DNA from: Pandoraea aquatica
Lineage (GTDB): Bacteria > Pseudomonadota > Gammaproteobacteria > Burkholderiales > Burkholderiaceae
Direction: 5' to 3'
Assembly: GCF_902459565.1 (NCBI RefSeq)
Contig: NZ_CABPSN010000004.1
Coordinates: forward strand, 558,001-622,000
Length of the DNA stretch: 64,000 nt
The position numbers and the translations under genes were made by a program. This document shows positions 36,848 through 45,057 of the stretch, in pieces; the first letter of the stretch is position 1; every line of letters starts with the position of its first letter. The notes beneath the pieces are model-generated. The model made no database searches and had not been told where the DNA came from. It saw only the letters and a list, made by a program, of their open reading frames with translations.

Positions 36848-37809
36848 ATAAGCACTGTCGCGTCTTCCACCGTCAGCTTTCGCGTCACACGTGGCTGTAT
36901 ACCGAGATGGTGACGACCGGTGCGCTGTTGTACGGCGACGTTGCGCGTCATCTCGATTTCGATGCAGTGGAGCATCCCGTCGCATTGCAACTGGGCGGGA
37001 GCGAGCCGCAGGATCTGGCGCGCGCGGCGAAGTTGGGCGAGCAGTGGGGGTACGACGAGATCAACCTGAATTGCGGTTGCCCGTCGGAGCGCGTGCAGCG
37101 CGGTGCGTTCGGTGCGTGTCTGATGGCTGAGCCGGCGTTGGTGGCGGATTGCGTGAAGGCCATGCGCGACGTGGTGCAGGTGCCGGTGACCGTCAAGCAT
37201 CGCATTGGCATCGACGATGTCGAGTCGTTCTCGTTCGTCGAGGACTTCGTGGGCAAGATCGCGGAAGCCGGATGCTCGACATTCATCGTCCACGCGCGCA
37301 ACGCGATTCTTAAAGGCCTGAGTCCGAAAGAGAACCGTGAGATTCCGCCGCTGAAATACGACTATGCCTACCGTCTTAAGCAAGCGTTCCCGCAGCTTGA
37401 AATCCTGATCAACGGTGGCGTCAAAACACTCGATGAAGTCGAGCTGCACTTGCAGCATGTCGATGGCGTGATGCTCGGCCGCGAGGCGTATCACAACCCC
37501 TATGTACTTGCTGAGGTCGACGCACGCTTTTATGGCGACGCGTCGCCGGTGAAGTCGCGTGAGGAAGTGGAAGATGCGTTGATCGAATACGCCGCGTCGC
37601 AAGTCGAGAAGGGCCAGTATCTCGGCGCGATCACGCGTCACGCGCTGGGCTTGTATCGTGGCGTGCCGGGCGCACGTGGATGGCGTCGCGTGTTGTCGGA
37701 TCCGAAGCGTTTGAAGGCTGGCGTGAGTGCGTTCGAAGACGCGCGCGCTCAGCTACGTGCAGGCGCATTCTCCGAACGTGACGAAACGCAATCGATCGTT
37801 GCTGTGTGA
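36796..37809 (+). CDS. dusA: tRNA-dihydrouridine synthase A
   Basis: This FMN enzyme reduces uridines 20/20a in tRNA D-loops. The 337-residue protein starts MNLPSRRVSVAPMMDWTDKH and has the catalytic-Cys motif INLNCGCPSERVQRG and FIVHARNAILKGLSPKENRE, followed by ILINGGVKT and VDGVMLGREAYHNP. Length is normal. Codons 1-17 come from the element's attachment site, and the two differences from the displaced copy are synonymous, so function should be preserved. The start lies inside the right repeat. Confidence 0.96.
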   Translation: MNLPSRRVSVAPMMDWTDKHCRVFHRQLSRHTWLYTEMVTTGALLYGDVARHLDFDAVEHPVALQLGGSEPQDLARAAKLGEQWGYDEINLNCGCPSERVQRGAFGACLMAEPALVADCVKAMRDVVQVPVTVKHRIGIDDVESFSFVEDFVGKIAEAGCSTFIVHARNAILKGLSPKENREIPPLKYDYAYRLKQAFPQLEILINGGVKTLDEVELHLQHVDGVMLGREAYHNPYVLAEVDARFYGDASPVKSREEVEDALIEYAASQVEKGQYLGAITRHALGLYRGVPGARGWRRVLSDPKRLKAGVSAFEDARAQLRAGAFSERDETQSIVAV

Positions 37810-37996
37810 CATATAGCGTGTATGAGGCGACGTTCAGCGATGAGCGTTCGCCGCGCGAGATGACGATGTCGCGCATCGATCGTGCACGCGAGAGAAGAAA
37901 TATTTCGAAGAAGTGAAAAAAGAGTTGGCAACGCGATAAAAACGTCGCTATAATCTTGTTTCTGTTCAGCGAGCAAGTCAAAGCGCTGATCACGGC

Positions 37997-38073
37997 GGTG
38001 GCCGTAGCTCAGTTGGTAGAGTCCTGGATTGTGATTCCAGTCGTCGTGGGTTCGAGTCCCATCGGTCACCCCA
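37997..38073 (+). tRNA. tRNA-His (GUG)
   Basis: A 77-base cloverleaf that includes G at -1 and encoded CCA. Anticodon GTG lies in CTGGATTGTGATTCCAG. The acceptor stem GTGGCCG pairs with CGGTCAC, with one G-T pair, and C73 opposes G-1 as required for HisRS. T-loop GGTTCGAGTCC. Confidence 0.97.
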
Positions 38074-38427
38074 AAATCCCCTTGTAGTTCTCAGCGTTAC
38101 ACGTACTTCATCTTCCCGTTCCGGGAAATTCTCCTGATAAAAATCTAGCTCACTCGGTAGTCGACGCGCGTTTTGCTCGATGACGGTGCTTGTGCATTGT
38201 CGAGGCCTTAGCCTGCGCAGCCTCCTCTGGGAAGCGCCGGGATGGCATCTGGATCTTTTCGCATTCGCGGACATACTCGCCTGACGCAACGCGTCGCTAG
38301 TCCGCCGTCATTGATTCGTTCTCCCAACCCTCTGGCCTCACACTTTTTGACCTGTCTGGGACTAACACGGGGGCCATGTGTCGCTTACGCTTGGCGGTTT
38401 GAATCAGCCGACAAATGGAGATAACGC
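38074..38427. other. Intergenic region after tRNA-His
   Basis: I see no supported gene; frames here are spurious extensions across the tRNA. A GGAG box at its right end belongs to the following GNAT gene. Confidence 0.5.
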
Positions 38428-38892
38428 ATGACCGAATCGACGCTTGAAGTTCGCGCCGTCGCGCCAGAAGATTACGACGCATGGCGTCCCCTGTGGGACG
38501 GCTACAACCGTTTCTATGGCCGCTTCGATGCAACCGCGCTTCCGGAGCACATCACGCGCACGACCTGGTCGCGTTTCTTCGACGGGTATGAACCCATGCA
38601 CGCGATCATCGCCAAGCGTGGCGAACATATGCTCGGGCTCGTGCACTTCCTCTATCACCGCAGCACGACGATGGAAGGGCCGACCTGCTATTTGCAGGAC
38701 CTCTTTACTGTCGAAGCGGCGCGAGGGCAGGGGGTCGGCCGTGCGTTAATAGAGGCCGTGTATGCGCACGCGAAGGCATCCAATTCGTCGCGGGTGTATT
38801 GGCATACGCATGAAACGAATCGCACCGCCATGCGGCTTTACGACGATGTCGCAGAGAAGCCGGGCTTCGTGATGTATCGCAAGAACATTTGA
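38428..38892 (+). CDS. GNAT-family N-acetyltransferase
   Basis: A 154-residue acetyltransferase. It begins MTESTLEVRAVAPEDYDAWR. The acetyl-CoA loop is LFTVEAARGQGVGRALIEAV, and the C-terminal motif is WHTHETNRTAMRLYDDVAEK. A GGAG box lies about nine bases before the ATG. FDGYEPMHAIIAKRGEHMLG forms the central strands. The HETNRTAM pattern is common in uncharacterised GNATs, and the substrate is unknown. It stands alone, convergent with hicB. Confidence 0.9.
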   Translation: MTESTLEVRAVAPEDYDAWRPLWDGYNRFYGRFDATALPEHITRTTWSRFFDGYEPMHAIIAKRGEHMLGLVHFLYHRSTTMEGPTCYLQDLFTVEAARGQGVGRALIEAVYAHAKASNSSRVYWHTHETNRTAMRLYDDVAEKPGFVMYRKNI

Positions 38893-38987
38893 AGTCGCTC
38901 ATGCGAGATCGACAGCCGAAGGTCGGTCATTGACCGAATCTTCGCGTGCGCATCGAAAATGCTTTCACAAATGGGATATGCGGACGT

Positions 38988-39383
38988 TCAGACGCGCTGC
39001 ATTTCGTGCTGCGCCGCAAGGGCGAGGAAAGCGGAGCGCGACATGTGGCGTTTTTCGGCCGTAGCATCGATTTGCTGAACAAGACGCTCGGGCAGGCTGA
39101 TGTTCAGTCGAATCGCCCGATGGCTGAATTTCGACAGGTCGATATCGATGAACATCCAACTGCCATTGCCATCATTGACTTCGTGAGCGTGAAGTTTGCG
39201 TAGATCGTATGTCGGTGCCGGGATGGCCTTGTCGCCGTCCGCGTACATAAGCTCGACAGCCTCCTGGGCATTGCGCTCCAGTTCATCCAATGTGTCGGCG
39301 GCCGTGTGGACACCCGGCAAATCCGGGAAGACCGCACCAAAGGCACTGTCGCCTTCTTGCCATACGTAAATCGGGTATTTCAT
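38988..39383 (-). CDS. hicB: HicB-family antitoxin-like protein, orphan
   Basis: A 131-residue protein from the ATG at 39383 (GGAG six bases before; the earlier in-frame ATG lacks this). The N-terminal HicB domain reads MKYPIYVWQEGDSAFGAVFP then DLPGVHTAADTLDELERNAQ. The C-terminal ribbon-helix-helix is IRLNISLPERLVQQIDATAE then KRHMSRSAFLALAA, which binds operator DNA. The usual HicA toxin (~60 residues, dsRBD fold) is not found on either side, so it is an orphan repressor or a remnant. A perfect 9-bp palindrome 61 bp upstream is a likely operator. Confidence 0.88.
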   Translation of the reverse strand: MKYPIYVWQEGDSAFGAVFPDLPGVHTAADTLDELERNAQEAVELMYADGDKAIPAPTYDLRKLHAHEVNDGNGSWMFIDIDLSKFSHRAIRLNISLPERLVQQIDATAEKRHMSRSAFLALAAQHEMQRV

Positions 39384-39443
39384 TCGCTTCTCCAATCGAT
39401 CCCCGCTTGATGATGTCTGCGCTTTTCATTGAGGAAAGTGAAT

Positions 39444-39463
39444 TTTACACAATGTTGTGTAAA
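39444..39463. promoter_or_regulatory. Palindromic operator upstream of hicB
   Basis: TTTACACAA-TG-TTGTGTAAA is a perfect 20-bp inverted repeat, 61 bp upstream of the hicB start. It fits autoregulation by the ribbon-helix-helix domain. Binding is inferred. Confidence 0.65.
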
Positions 39464-39701
39464 TAGTTGGGCCGATTGGGTGAGCTAACTACGACGCCGG
39501 TGCGGGGCGTCAGTTTTTCCTAAAGAGCACCACGCACCTTCGACAGCGACCTGGCACCCGATCAACCCAAAGTTTGATCTATATCTAATTCCCCGCTCGA
39601 CGGGCGACGCCGGGCCGGACAGGGCCGTCCATAATGGAATCGTCATGTTTTCATGACCCTGTCTTCCCGGTGCCCATGGTGCCCCATGCGTCCCGGTTTT
39701 G
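39464..39701 (+). ncRNA. Candidate small RNA ending at an orphan terminator
   Basis: The plus strand between the hicB operator and the terminator at 39702 has no supported frame, yet it ends in a strong rho-independent terminator with no plus-strand gene upstream. This suggests a short transcript. No promoter is clear; GATCTATATCTAAT near 39575 is a possible -10 area. No known RNA family recognised. Confidence 0.3.
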
Positions 39702-39731
39702 AAGCCCGCCTCCCTCAGGCGGGCTTTTTTT
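39702..39731 (+). terminator. Strong terminator without an upstream plus-strand gene
   Basis: AAGCCCGCC (39702-39710) pairs with GGCGGGCTT (39718-39726), followed by a run of Ts. Confidence 0.85.
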
Positions 39732-39858
39732 ATGTCCCGGACGATCCGGAATGTGCGCTTTGCGTAACGCTACGATGTCCCCTATGAAATTCGAACGTGC
39801 TACGATTTTTGGCATCGCAGGGTGATTTTTCGACTTTCAGGACAGTGTGGAGACAGCA

Positions 39859-40113
39859 ATGAGTATCTTTTTGCACGGTGGCCTCGGCTTGGGGAGTGAC
39901 GGCGAGTCCGTGCGTTTCAATGTGCATGTCGACGGCAAGGTCTGGACATGCCAGATCGGTCGTGCGGCGCTCAATCGCCTGTCAGGCATCGATGCCGGGA
40001 GCGAAGCGCTGTTCGATCAGTTCGTCGACTTCGAAGACGAAATCGTCGACCTCGCCGCAGCGGCGATTGCGCAGGGCGCTAACGTCGAACCGATCGAAGT
40101 CGGCACGCAGTGA
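39859..40113 (+). CDS. Small conserved protein, DUF1488-like
   Basis: An 84-residue soluble protein beginning MSIFLHGGLGLGSDGESVRF. VHVDGKVWTCQIGRAALNRL resembles the core of the DUF1488 family (F..DG..V.C.I...AL). The C-terminus has DQFVDFEDEIVDLAAAAIAQ, a helix. GGAG lies seven bases before the ATG. Another small gene follows 68 bp later on the same strand. No function is known for the family. Confidence 0.7.
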   Translation: MSIFLHGGLGLGSDGESVRFNVHVDGKVWTCQIGRAALNRLSGIDAGSEALFDQFVDFEDEIVDLAAAAIAQGANVEPIEVGTQ

Positions 40114-40181
40114 GCGTTTGATTTCCATCCAGAACGTTGCAGCAAGACAGCATCCCGCTAACCGGAAACACGGAGTCCTTC

Positions 40182-40430
40182 ATGAGCTACGCATCGCATG
40201 AGCAGGTCTACGATTACCGCGCAGGCTATCGAATTCGCGTTCAGGCGTTTCAGAACGAGTACGCCGGCCCGTGGGACTATCTGGTGCAAGTGCTACGGCA
40301 CGACAAGCCGGAAGGGCCGGAAGTGCGCTCTCCCGACGGTCATCGCGACAATCGGCTCGACGCCGAAATGGCCGGACGCAAGGCCGGCGAGCGCATCGTC
40401 GACGAACTGCTCGGTGACGGGGACGCGTGA
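40182..40430 (+). CDS. Small hypothetical protein
   Basis: An 82-residue, hydrophilic protein beginning MSYASHEQVYDYRAGYRIRV. The ATG at 40182 follows GGAG seven bases away. Aromatic residues (YRAGYRIRVQAFQNEYAGPW) form a beta-rich half, and EMAGRKAGERIVDELLG a helical tail. No signal peptide, membrane segment or recognised family. It ends 37 bp before the convergent NUDIX-MBL gene, and may be cotranscribed with the DUF1488-like gene. Confidence 0.65.
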   Translation: MSYASHEQVYDYRAGYRIRVQAFQNEYAGPWDYLVQVLRHDKPEGPEVRSPDGHRDNRLDAEMAGRKAGERIVDELLGDGDA

Positions 40431-40467
40431 CCCTGCGCTCACCCTTTGCGCGCCCCCTCGCGCGCGC

Positions 40468-42234
40468 TTAGCCAGCGTCCGTCTCACCACGCAAACGCCA
40501 TACGCCATCCGTTGAGAGAACGGCGCGTCCGTCTTCTGCGAGCTTATCCAGATGCGCGCGCAGCGAACGTCTCGCGACACCGTGCCGCGTCGTCGGCACG
40601 TCCGCATAAACCACAGGCGTGAGCGTGTCGATGCTCGCTGGCCCGACGTCCGCGAGCGCCGCCAGCGTCCTCGCTTCTCGCGCAAGCCGATGTGCGACCA
40701 ATCGCGCGATGCGCTGCGCCGGACGGTCCATCACAAAACCATGCCCCGGTGCGAGCCACTGCGGCGCTAACGCGGCCAGCTTTTCCAGCGACGCCAGATA
40801 GGTCGCCATATGGCCATCCGGCGGGTTGATGACGACCGTCGAGCCTTGCATCACATGGTCGCCGGTGAAGACAAGCTTCGCGTCGTCCAGCGAATAGCAC
40901 AGATGATTCGCCGCATGCCCCGGCGTATGGATGGCGCGCAGCATGCGTCCGTCCGGCAGCGTCACTTCGTCGTCGTCGAAGAGGGCAACGTCCGGCACGA
41001 ACGCCGTGTCTTGCCCTTCGTCATGGCGCGCTTGCATGCCATACGTCACAGCACCGGTCTTTGCTTTTAGCAACCGTGCACCCGGCGAATGATCGCGGTG
41101 TGTATGCGTGACGAAAATCTGTCGGATGACGCCCGGCACCGCACGCAGGATCGTCTCGGTGTGCGCGGGGTCGTCGGGACCGGGGTCGATGACCGCCCAT
41201 TCGTTCTTCGGCCCGCCGCCAATCAGATAGGTGTTGGTGCCGGGGCCGGTCATCATCCCGGGATTCGACGCGGTGACGCGCAGTACGCCGGGCATGAGCG
41301 TCACAACGTGTCCCGGCACGATGTCGTAGCTGCCGTTGCCTTGCTCGTGGGGATCGGTCAGCGTGAGTTCTGCCCACGCGGGTTCGTCCGGTGTGACGGG
41401 CCAGCGGCCGCGTTTGCCATTGGCAAGGCGCGGCTGGATACGTGGTATTTCGTGCCGTGCGGCCAGTGTCGATGCCGTTGCCATCGCCCGCTCGGCAGTG
41501 CCCATGCTTTCGAGCCACTGGAGGAGTTTGCGCGTGGGCGGCAGCAGACGCAGTTGGTCCGCGTGCGTCAGCGCATAGTTCGGACGCATCCAACGGTGCG
41601 CAGCCGTCTCGATCTGATCGACTTCGACGGATTGGCCTTCAGGGAGCATCGCCAGAAAGAAGCGCGTGTCGAAGCGCTTCGGCAGCGCCAATGGCGTGAC
41701 CCAATGACTCAGATAGTGCAGACGGTCGGGCGTGAGCCGAACGTTGGACGTTTGGCAAAGCGATGCGATATCGATCTCGCCGTCGTGCAGCGCGTCACGT
41801 TGCGCACGCATGGCGTCGAGATGGGCCGCGTCGATGGGCAGACCCGCAGCGTCGACCGCGAACAACACCCCCGTTTCTTCGAAGCATTCGCGCATCGCTG
41901 CGACGTAATAGTCGAGGCCGCCATTGAGGCCATGATCGGTGAGTTGGAGACGTTCGCTCGCCGTGGCGTCATCCAGCCCGATGCACACGGCGTGCCCGTG
42001 CCGATCGCCTGCGTCGACGACACCGCCGGGAAAAACGTAGGCATCGGAGCTGAAGTCACCGGCCCGCACGGCACGCCGCAACAGCAGCACTTCCAGACCG
42101 CTCGGGCGCTCGCGCAAGACGACGAGACTCGCCGCCATCCGCAGGGACGTTGGCGCGCGCTGTGAGGGCGGCTGGGCAGCAGAGGAATGCTGGCTGTCAG
42201 GCGTAGACGATGGCGCTTCGGGACGATCTGCCAT
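40468..42234 (-). CDS. Fused NUDIX and metallo-beta-lactamase-fold hydrolase
   Basis: A 588-residue two-domain protein. Residues ~30-260 are NUDIX-like: MAASLVVLRERPSGLEVLLL, YVFPGGVVDAGD, and VAAMRECFEETGVLF as a divergent NUDIX helix (R-E-x-x-E-E). Residues ~300-530 are an MBL domain of the glyoxalase II/LACTB2 type: PGMMTGPGTNTYLIGG, VTHTHRDHSPGA (HxHxDH), AIHTPGHAANHLCYSL and TGDHVMQGS. A C-terminal winged-helix-like part (VARRSLRAHLDKLAEDG) resembles that of LACTB2 proteins. Substrate unknown. It may hydrolyse a nucleotide or thioester conjugate. Confidence 0.85.
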   Translation of the reverse strand: MADRPEAPSSTPDSQHSSAAQPPSQRAPTSLRMAASLVVLRERPSGLEVLLLRRAVRAGDFSSDAYVFPGGVVDAGDRHGHAVCIGLDDATASERLQLTDHGLNGGLDYYVAAMRECFEETGVLFAVDAAGLPIDAAHLDAMRAQRDALHDGEIDIASLCQTSNVRLTPDRLHYLSHWVTPLALPKRFDTRFFLAMLPEGQSVEVDQIETAAHRWMRPNYALTHADQLRLLPPTRKLLQWLESMGTAERAMATASTLAARHEIPRIQPRLANGKRGRWPVTPDEPAWAELTLTDPHEQGNGSYDIVPGHVVTLMPGVLRVTASNPGMMTGPGTNTYLIGGGPKNEWAVIDPGPDDPAHTETILRAVPGVIRQIFVTHTHRDHSPGARLLKAKTGAVTYGMQARHDEGQDTAFVPDVALFDDDEVTLPDGRMLRAIHTPGHAANHLCYSLDDAKLVFTGDHVMQGSTVVINPPDGHMATYLASLEKLAALAPQWLAPGHGFVMDRPAQRIARLVAHRLAREARTLAALADVGPASIDTLTPVVYADVPTTRHGVARRSLRAHLDKLAEDGRAVLSTDGVWRLRGETDAG

Positions 42235-42392
42235 GAGACGTGCGCACGGAGGCGCGCGATATCGGAAAGTCCCTAGTGTGCCATCGGAACCAAGACGCCG
42301 CAGGCGGGGCGATCCCCAACTTGCGGCGTGATGTGCGTTACGTCATCGAAGAGGAGAGGTCGGGACGAGCATCGTGATGCTTTTCGCGACGA

Positions 42393-43412
42393 TCAGGCTG
42401 CGTCGTTTGCGGCGTGTGTCGACACCGTCGTCACATCGTGACGGGGGCGATAGTTCTGTGCGGACGGCATGCGCGCAGCGACCTCACGTAGCCATTGCGC
42501 CGTCAGCTCGGGTTGCGTGACGGGAAGCATGTGGCCACCGTCGACGAGCATCAGTTGCGCACGTGGGCTCGCGACCGGCAGTGTCTCGCCTTGCTGACGG
42601 TAGTCGAGCACACGGTCGCTGCGGCCGTACAGAACATCGACGGGCACAGTCAGGTCGCCATATCTCGCCGCCAGCCCGGTCATGTCGCGCTCTGCGGCGA
42701 GGATGTCGACGCTGCCCGATTCGAAGTTGCCCGGACGATAGCCCAGTACACCGCCGCCACGGATGAGAAAGTCTTCGGGCGCTTGCTCTGGGCCGAAGAC
42801 GTACGCGAGCGTGGTGCGTCCCGTCATCATGCCGATCGGCACGGCGAGCGTGCGTCCGACCCAGCGACGCCACCACGCACTTCGAATGGCGAGCGCACGA
42901 AAGGCGGCCGGCACTTCGGACACCGGTTGCGTCAGCGGCGCGATCAGCGCGAGCGCACCCACACGTTGCGGATGGTCGAGCGCCAGCGCCAGCGAAACCG
43001 CACCGCCCAACGAATGCCCGACCACCAGCGGACGGTCCAGCGTAAGGGCGTCGATCAACTGCGCGACGACTTTCGCCTGCCATGCGATGGCGGCGTCGTG
43101 CTGCGGGCCTCGTGTCGAATAGCCCGAGCCGGGGCGGTCGACGAGCACGACACGATGCGTGCGCGCCAGCGCTTCGAGCGGCAAATAGGCGAAGTTGCGC
43201 AACTGTCCGCAGAGCCCGTGAATGAACACGATGGCGGGGCCGTGTCCGAAATCGACGTAATGTAGCTGTTCGCCGTCGATGTCGAGAAACTGTCCGTCCG
43301 GCGGCACGGCCGCTTCGGCGCGCCTGGCGACGCGACGCGTAAAGCGCATCAGCACGATCACCACAGCGGCGAAGGCGATGACGAGACAGGCGAGCAAGTA
43401 GACGATGAGCAT
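42393..43412 (-). CDS. Membrane-anchored alpha/beta hydrolase
   Basis: A 339-residue protein starting MLIVYLLACLVIAFAAVVIV, an N-terminal membrane anchor. The alpha/beta hydrolase core has HYVDFGHGPAIVFIHGL, the oxyanion-hole HG, the nucleophile elbow VVGHSLGGAVSL with Ser, LYGRSDRVLDY (Asp) and VDGGHMLPVTQ (catalytic His). The first upstream start in frame is TTG without a ribosome-binding site, so ATG 43412 is used. It is third in the SDR-FMO-hydrolase operon and could cleave an ester formed by the monooxygenase. Confidence 0.87.
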   Translation of the reverse strand: MLIVYLLACLVIAFAAVVIVLMRFTRRVARRAEAAVPPDGQFLDIDGEQLHYVDFGHGPAIVFIHGLCGQLRNFAYLPLEALARTHRVVLVDRPGSGYSTRGPQHDAAIAWQAKVVAQLIDALTLDRPLVVGHSLGGAVSLALALDHPQRVGALALIAPLTQPVSEVPAAFRALAIRSAWWRRWVGRTLAVPIGMMTGRTTLAYVFGPEQAPEDFLIRGGGVLGYRPGNFESGSVDILAAERDMTGLAARYGDLTVPVDVLYGRSDRVLDYRQQGETLPVASPRAQLMLVDGGHMLPVTQPELTAQWLREVAARMPSAQNYRPRHDVTTVSTHAANDAA

Positions 43413-43460
43413 GGTGTTGTTTCGAAAAGCAGGCAAGGGAAGACGCGCGACACGCGTGCG

Positions 43461-45032
43461 TCAGGACGCATCGTAGCAAGGTGCCGCGTCGCCAGTCGCT
43501 CGCGGCGGCTGTGCGGCCTGCGTCGCACGACGCTCGAAACGCATCGCCCCGTCGTCGACGCTGCCCCAGCGCATCAGTCGCAGGTCGCGCAGATAGTTCT
43601 GATAGAACACCCACGGCTTGCGGCCACCTTGCCGGGGCAGTGTGCCGGCGGCGCGTTGGATGTACCCCGACGTCAGACCGATCGCGGGCAACTCGCCGTG
43701 TTCACCCTCGCGCAGATAGGGGACGCACGTGTCGGCGTCATGCGCATTCATATGGTTGATCAGACGGCAGACGTACTGCGCGATCAGCTCCGCCTTGAGT
43801 GTCCACGAGGCATTCGTATAGCCGAAGACCGACGCGAGATTCGGCACGCCGCTGTACATCATCCCCTTGTAGGCCACCGTGTCGGAGAGTGTCACGGGCT
43901 GGCCGTCGACTCGCAGGCGCGCACCGCCCATCAGTTGCACACGCAAGCCGGTCGCCGTCACCACGATGTCGGCATCGAGCGTCTTGCCGCTCTTGAGCGC
44001 GAGACCGGCAGGGGTGAATGCCGAGATTTCGTCGGTGACGATATCGGCACGCCCGCTGCGCAACGCCTTGAAGATGTCGCCATTCGGTGCGAGGCACAAC
44101 CGCTGATCCCACGGGTTGTAACGAGGCGTGAGATCGCGTTCGACGTCCGCATGACCTTGCGCCTGTTGTGCCGCACGCCTGATCAATACGCGACGGATGG
44201 CGTTCGGCCAGCGTCGCGCTGCGTTGTAGAAACCGAGCGTGATCAGCACGTTCTTCGTGCGCACGAGCCGGTGAGCGACACCTGCGGGCAGCCATTTGCG
44301 CAGCCGTTCGGCAACGCCGTCGCGCTGCGGCATCGACAGGATGTAGCTTGGCGAGCGCTGCAACATCGTGACGTGCGACGCGCTCGTCGCCATGCTCGGC
44401 AGCAGGGTGACAGCCGTCGCGCCGCTGCCGATGATGACGACGCGCTTGTCGCGATAGTCGAGATCGGCAGGCCAGTGCTGCGGGTGGACCACGGTGCCGC
44501 CGAATGTCTCCATACCGGGCCAGGTGGGCGCGTGGCCCGCGTCGTAGGCGTAGTAGCCGCTGCACATGAAGAGGAAGCGGCACGTGAGCGTCTCGGTGTC
44601 GCTGCGACCGTCCTCGTGCGTGCGCTCGACGTCGAGCGTCCATCGGGCGATGCCGGAATCCCAGTGCGCTTCGCTCACCTTGTGCCCGTAGCGGATCGCC
44701 TCGTCGAGACCTTCCGCGTGGACCGTTTCCTTGAGATAGTCGAGAATCTTGCCGCCGTCGGCGATGGCCTGATCGCTGGCCCACGGACGGAAGCTGAAGC
44801 CGAGCGTGTACATGTCGGAGTCGGAGCGCACGCCGGGGTAGCGGAACAGATCCCACGTGCCCCCCAGCGACTGACGGGCTTCGAGCATCGCGAATCGGGT
44901 GCCGGGGCAGCGCTCGCGCAGATAGTGCGCGGCAGCGATGCCCGAGAGGCCTGCGCCCACAATGATGACGTCCAGATCCTTGCGTGCGCGGGACGCGCTC
45001 GCAATATCGGACACAGTCGTGTTTGCGGTCAT
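43461..45032 (-). CDS. FAD-dependent monooxygenase, Baeyer-Villiger type
   Basis: A 523-residue flavoprotein that probably oxidises ketones to esters with NADPH and O2. It starts MTANTTVSDIASASRARKDL with AGAGGA seven bases before the ATG. Motifs are DVIIVGAGLSGIAAAHYLRE (FAD), GGTWDLFRYPGVRSDSDMYT (family pattern), KRVVIIGSGATAVTLLPSMA (NADPH) and VVTATGLRVQL. The pattern is shared by class B monooxygenases of the EthA/ketone monooxygenase group. It lies 25 bp after the SDR gene, in one operon with the hydrolase. Confidence 0.93.
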   Translation of the reverse strand: MTANTTVSDIASASRARKDLDVIIVGAGLSGIAAAHYLRERCPGTRFAMLEARQSLGGTWDLFRYPGVRSDSDMYTLGFSFRPWASDQAIADGGKILDYLKETVHAEGLDEAIRYGHKVSEAHWDSGIARWTLDVERTHEDGRSDTETLTCRFLFMCSGYYAYDAGHAPTWPGMETFGGTVVHPQHWPADLDYRDKRVVIIGSGATAVTLLPSMATSASHVTMLQRSPSYILSMPQRDGVAERLRKWLPAGVAHRLVRTKNVLITLGFYNAARRWPNAIRRVLIRRAAQQAQGHADVERDLTPRYNPWDQRLCLAPNGDIFKALRSGRADIVTDEISAFTPAGLALKSGKTLDADIVVTATGLRVQLMGGARLRVDGQPVTLSDTVAYKGMMYSGVPNLASVFGYTNASWTLKAELIAQYVCRLINHMNAHDADTCVPYLREGEHGELPAIGLTSGYIQRAAGTLPRQGGRKPWVFYQNYLRDLRLMRWGSVDDGAMRFERRATQAAQPPRATGDAAPCYDAS

Positions 45033-45057
45033 GACGAAATCCTCTGGCCGGAAGTCT

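Noticed and set aside
37990-38289. Frame ending in WDSNPRRLESQSRTLPTEL
   Set aside because: This is the familiar false translation of tRNA-His on the opposite strand.
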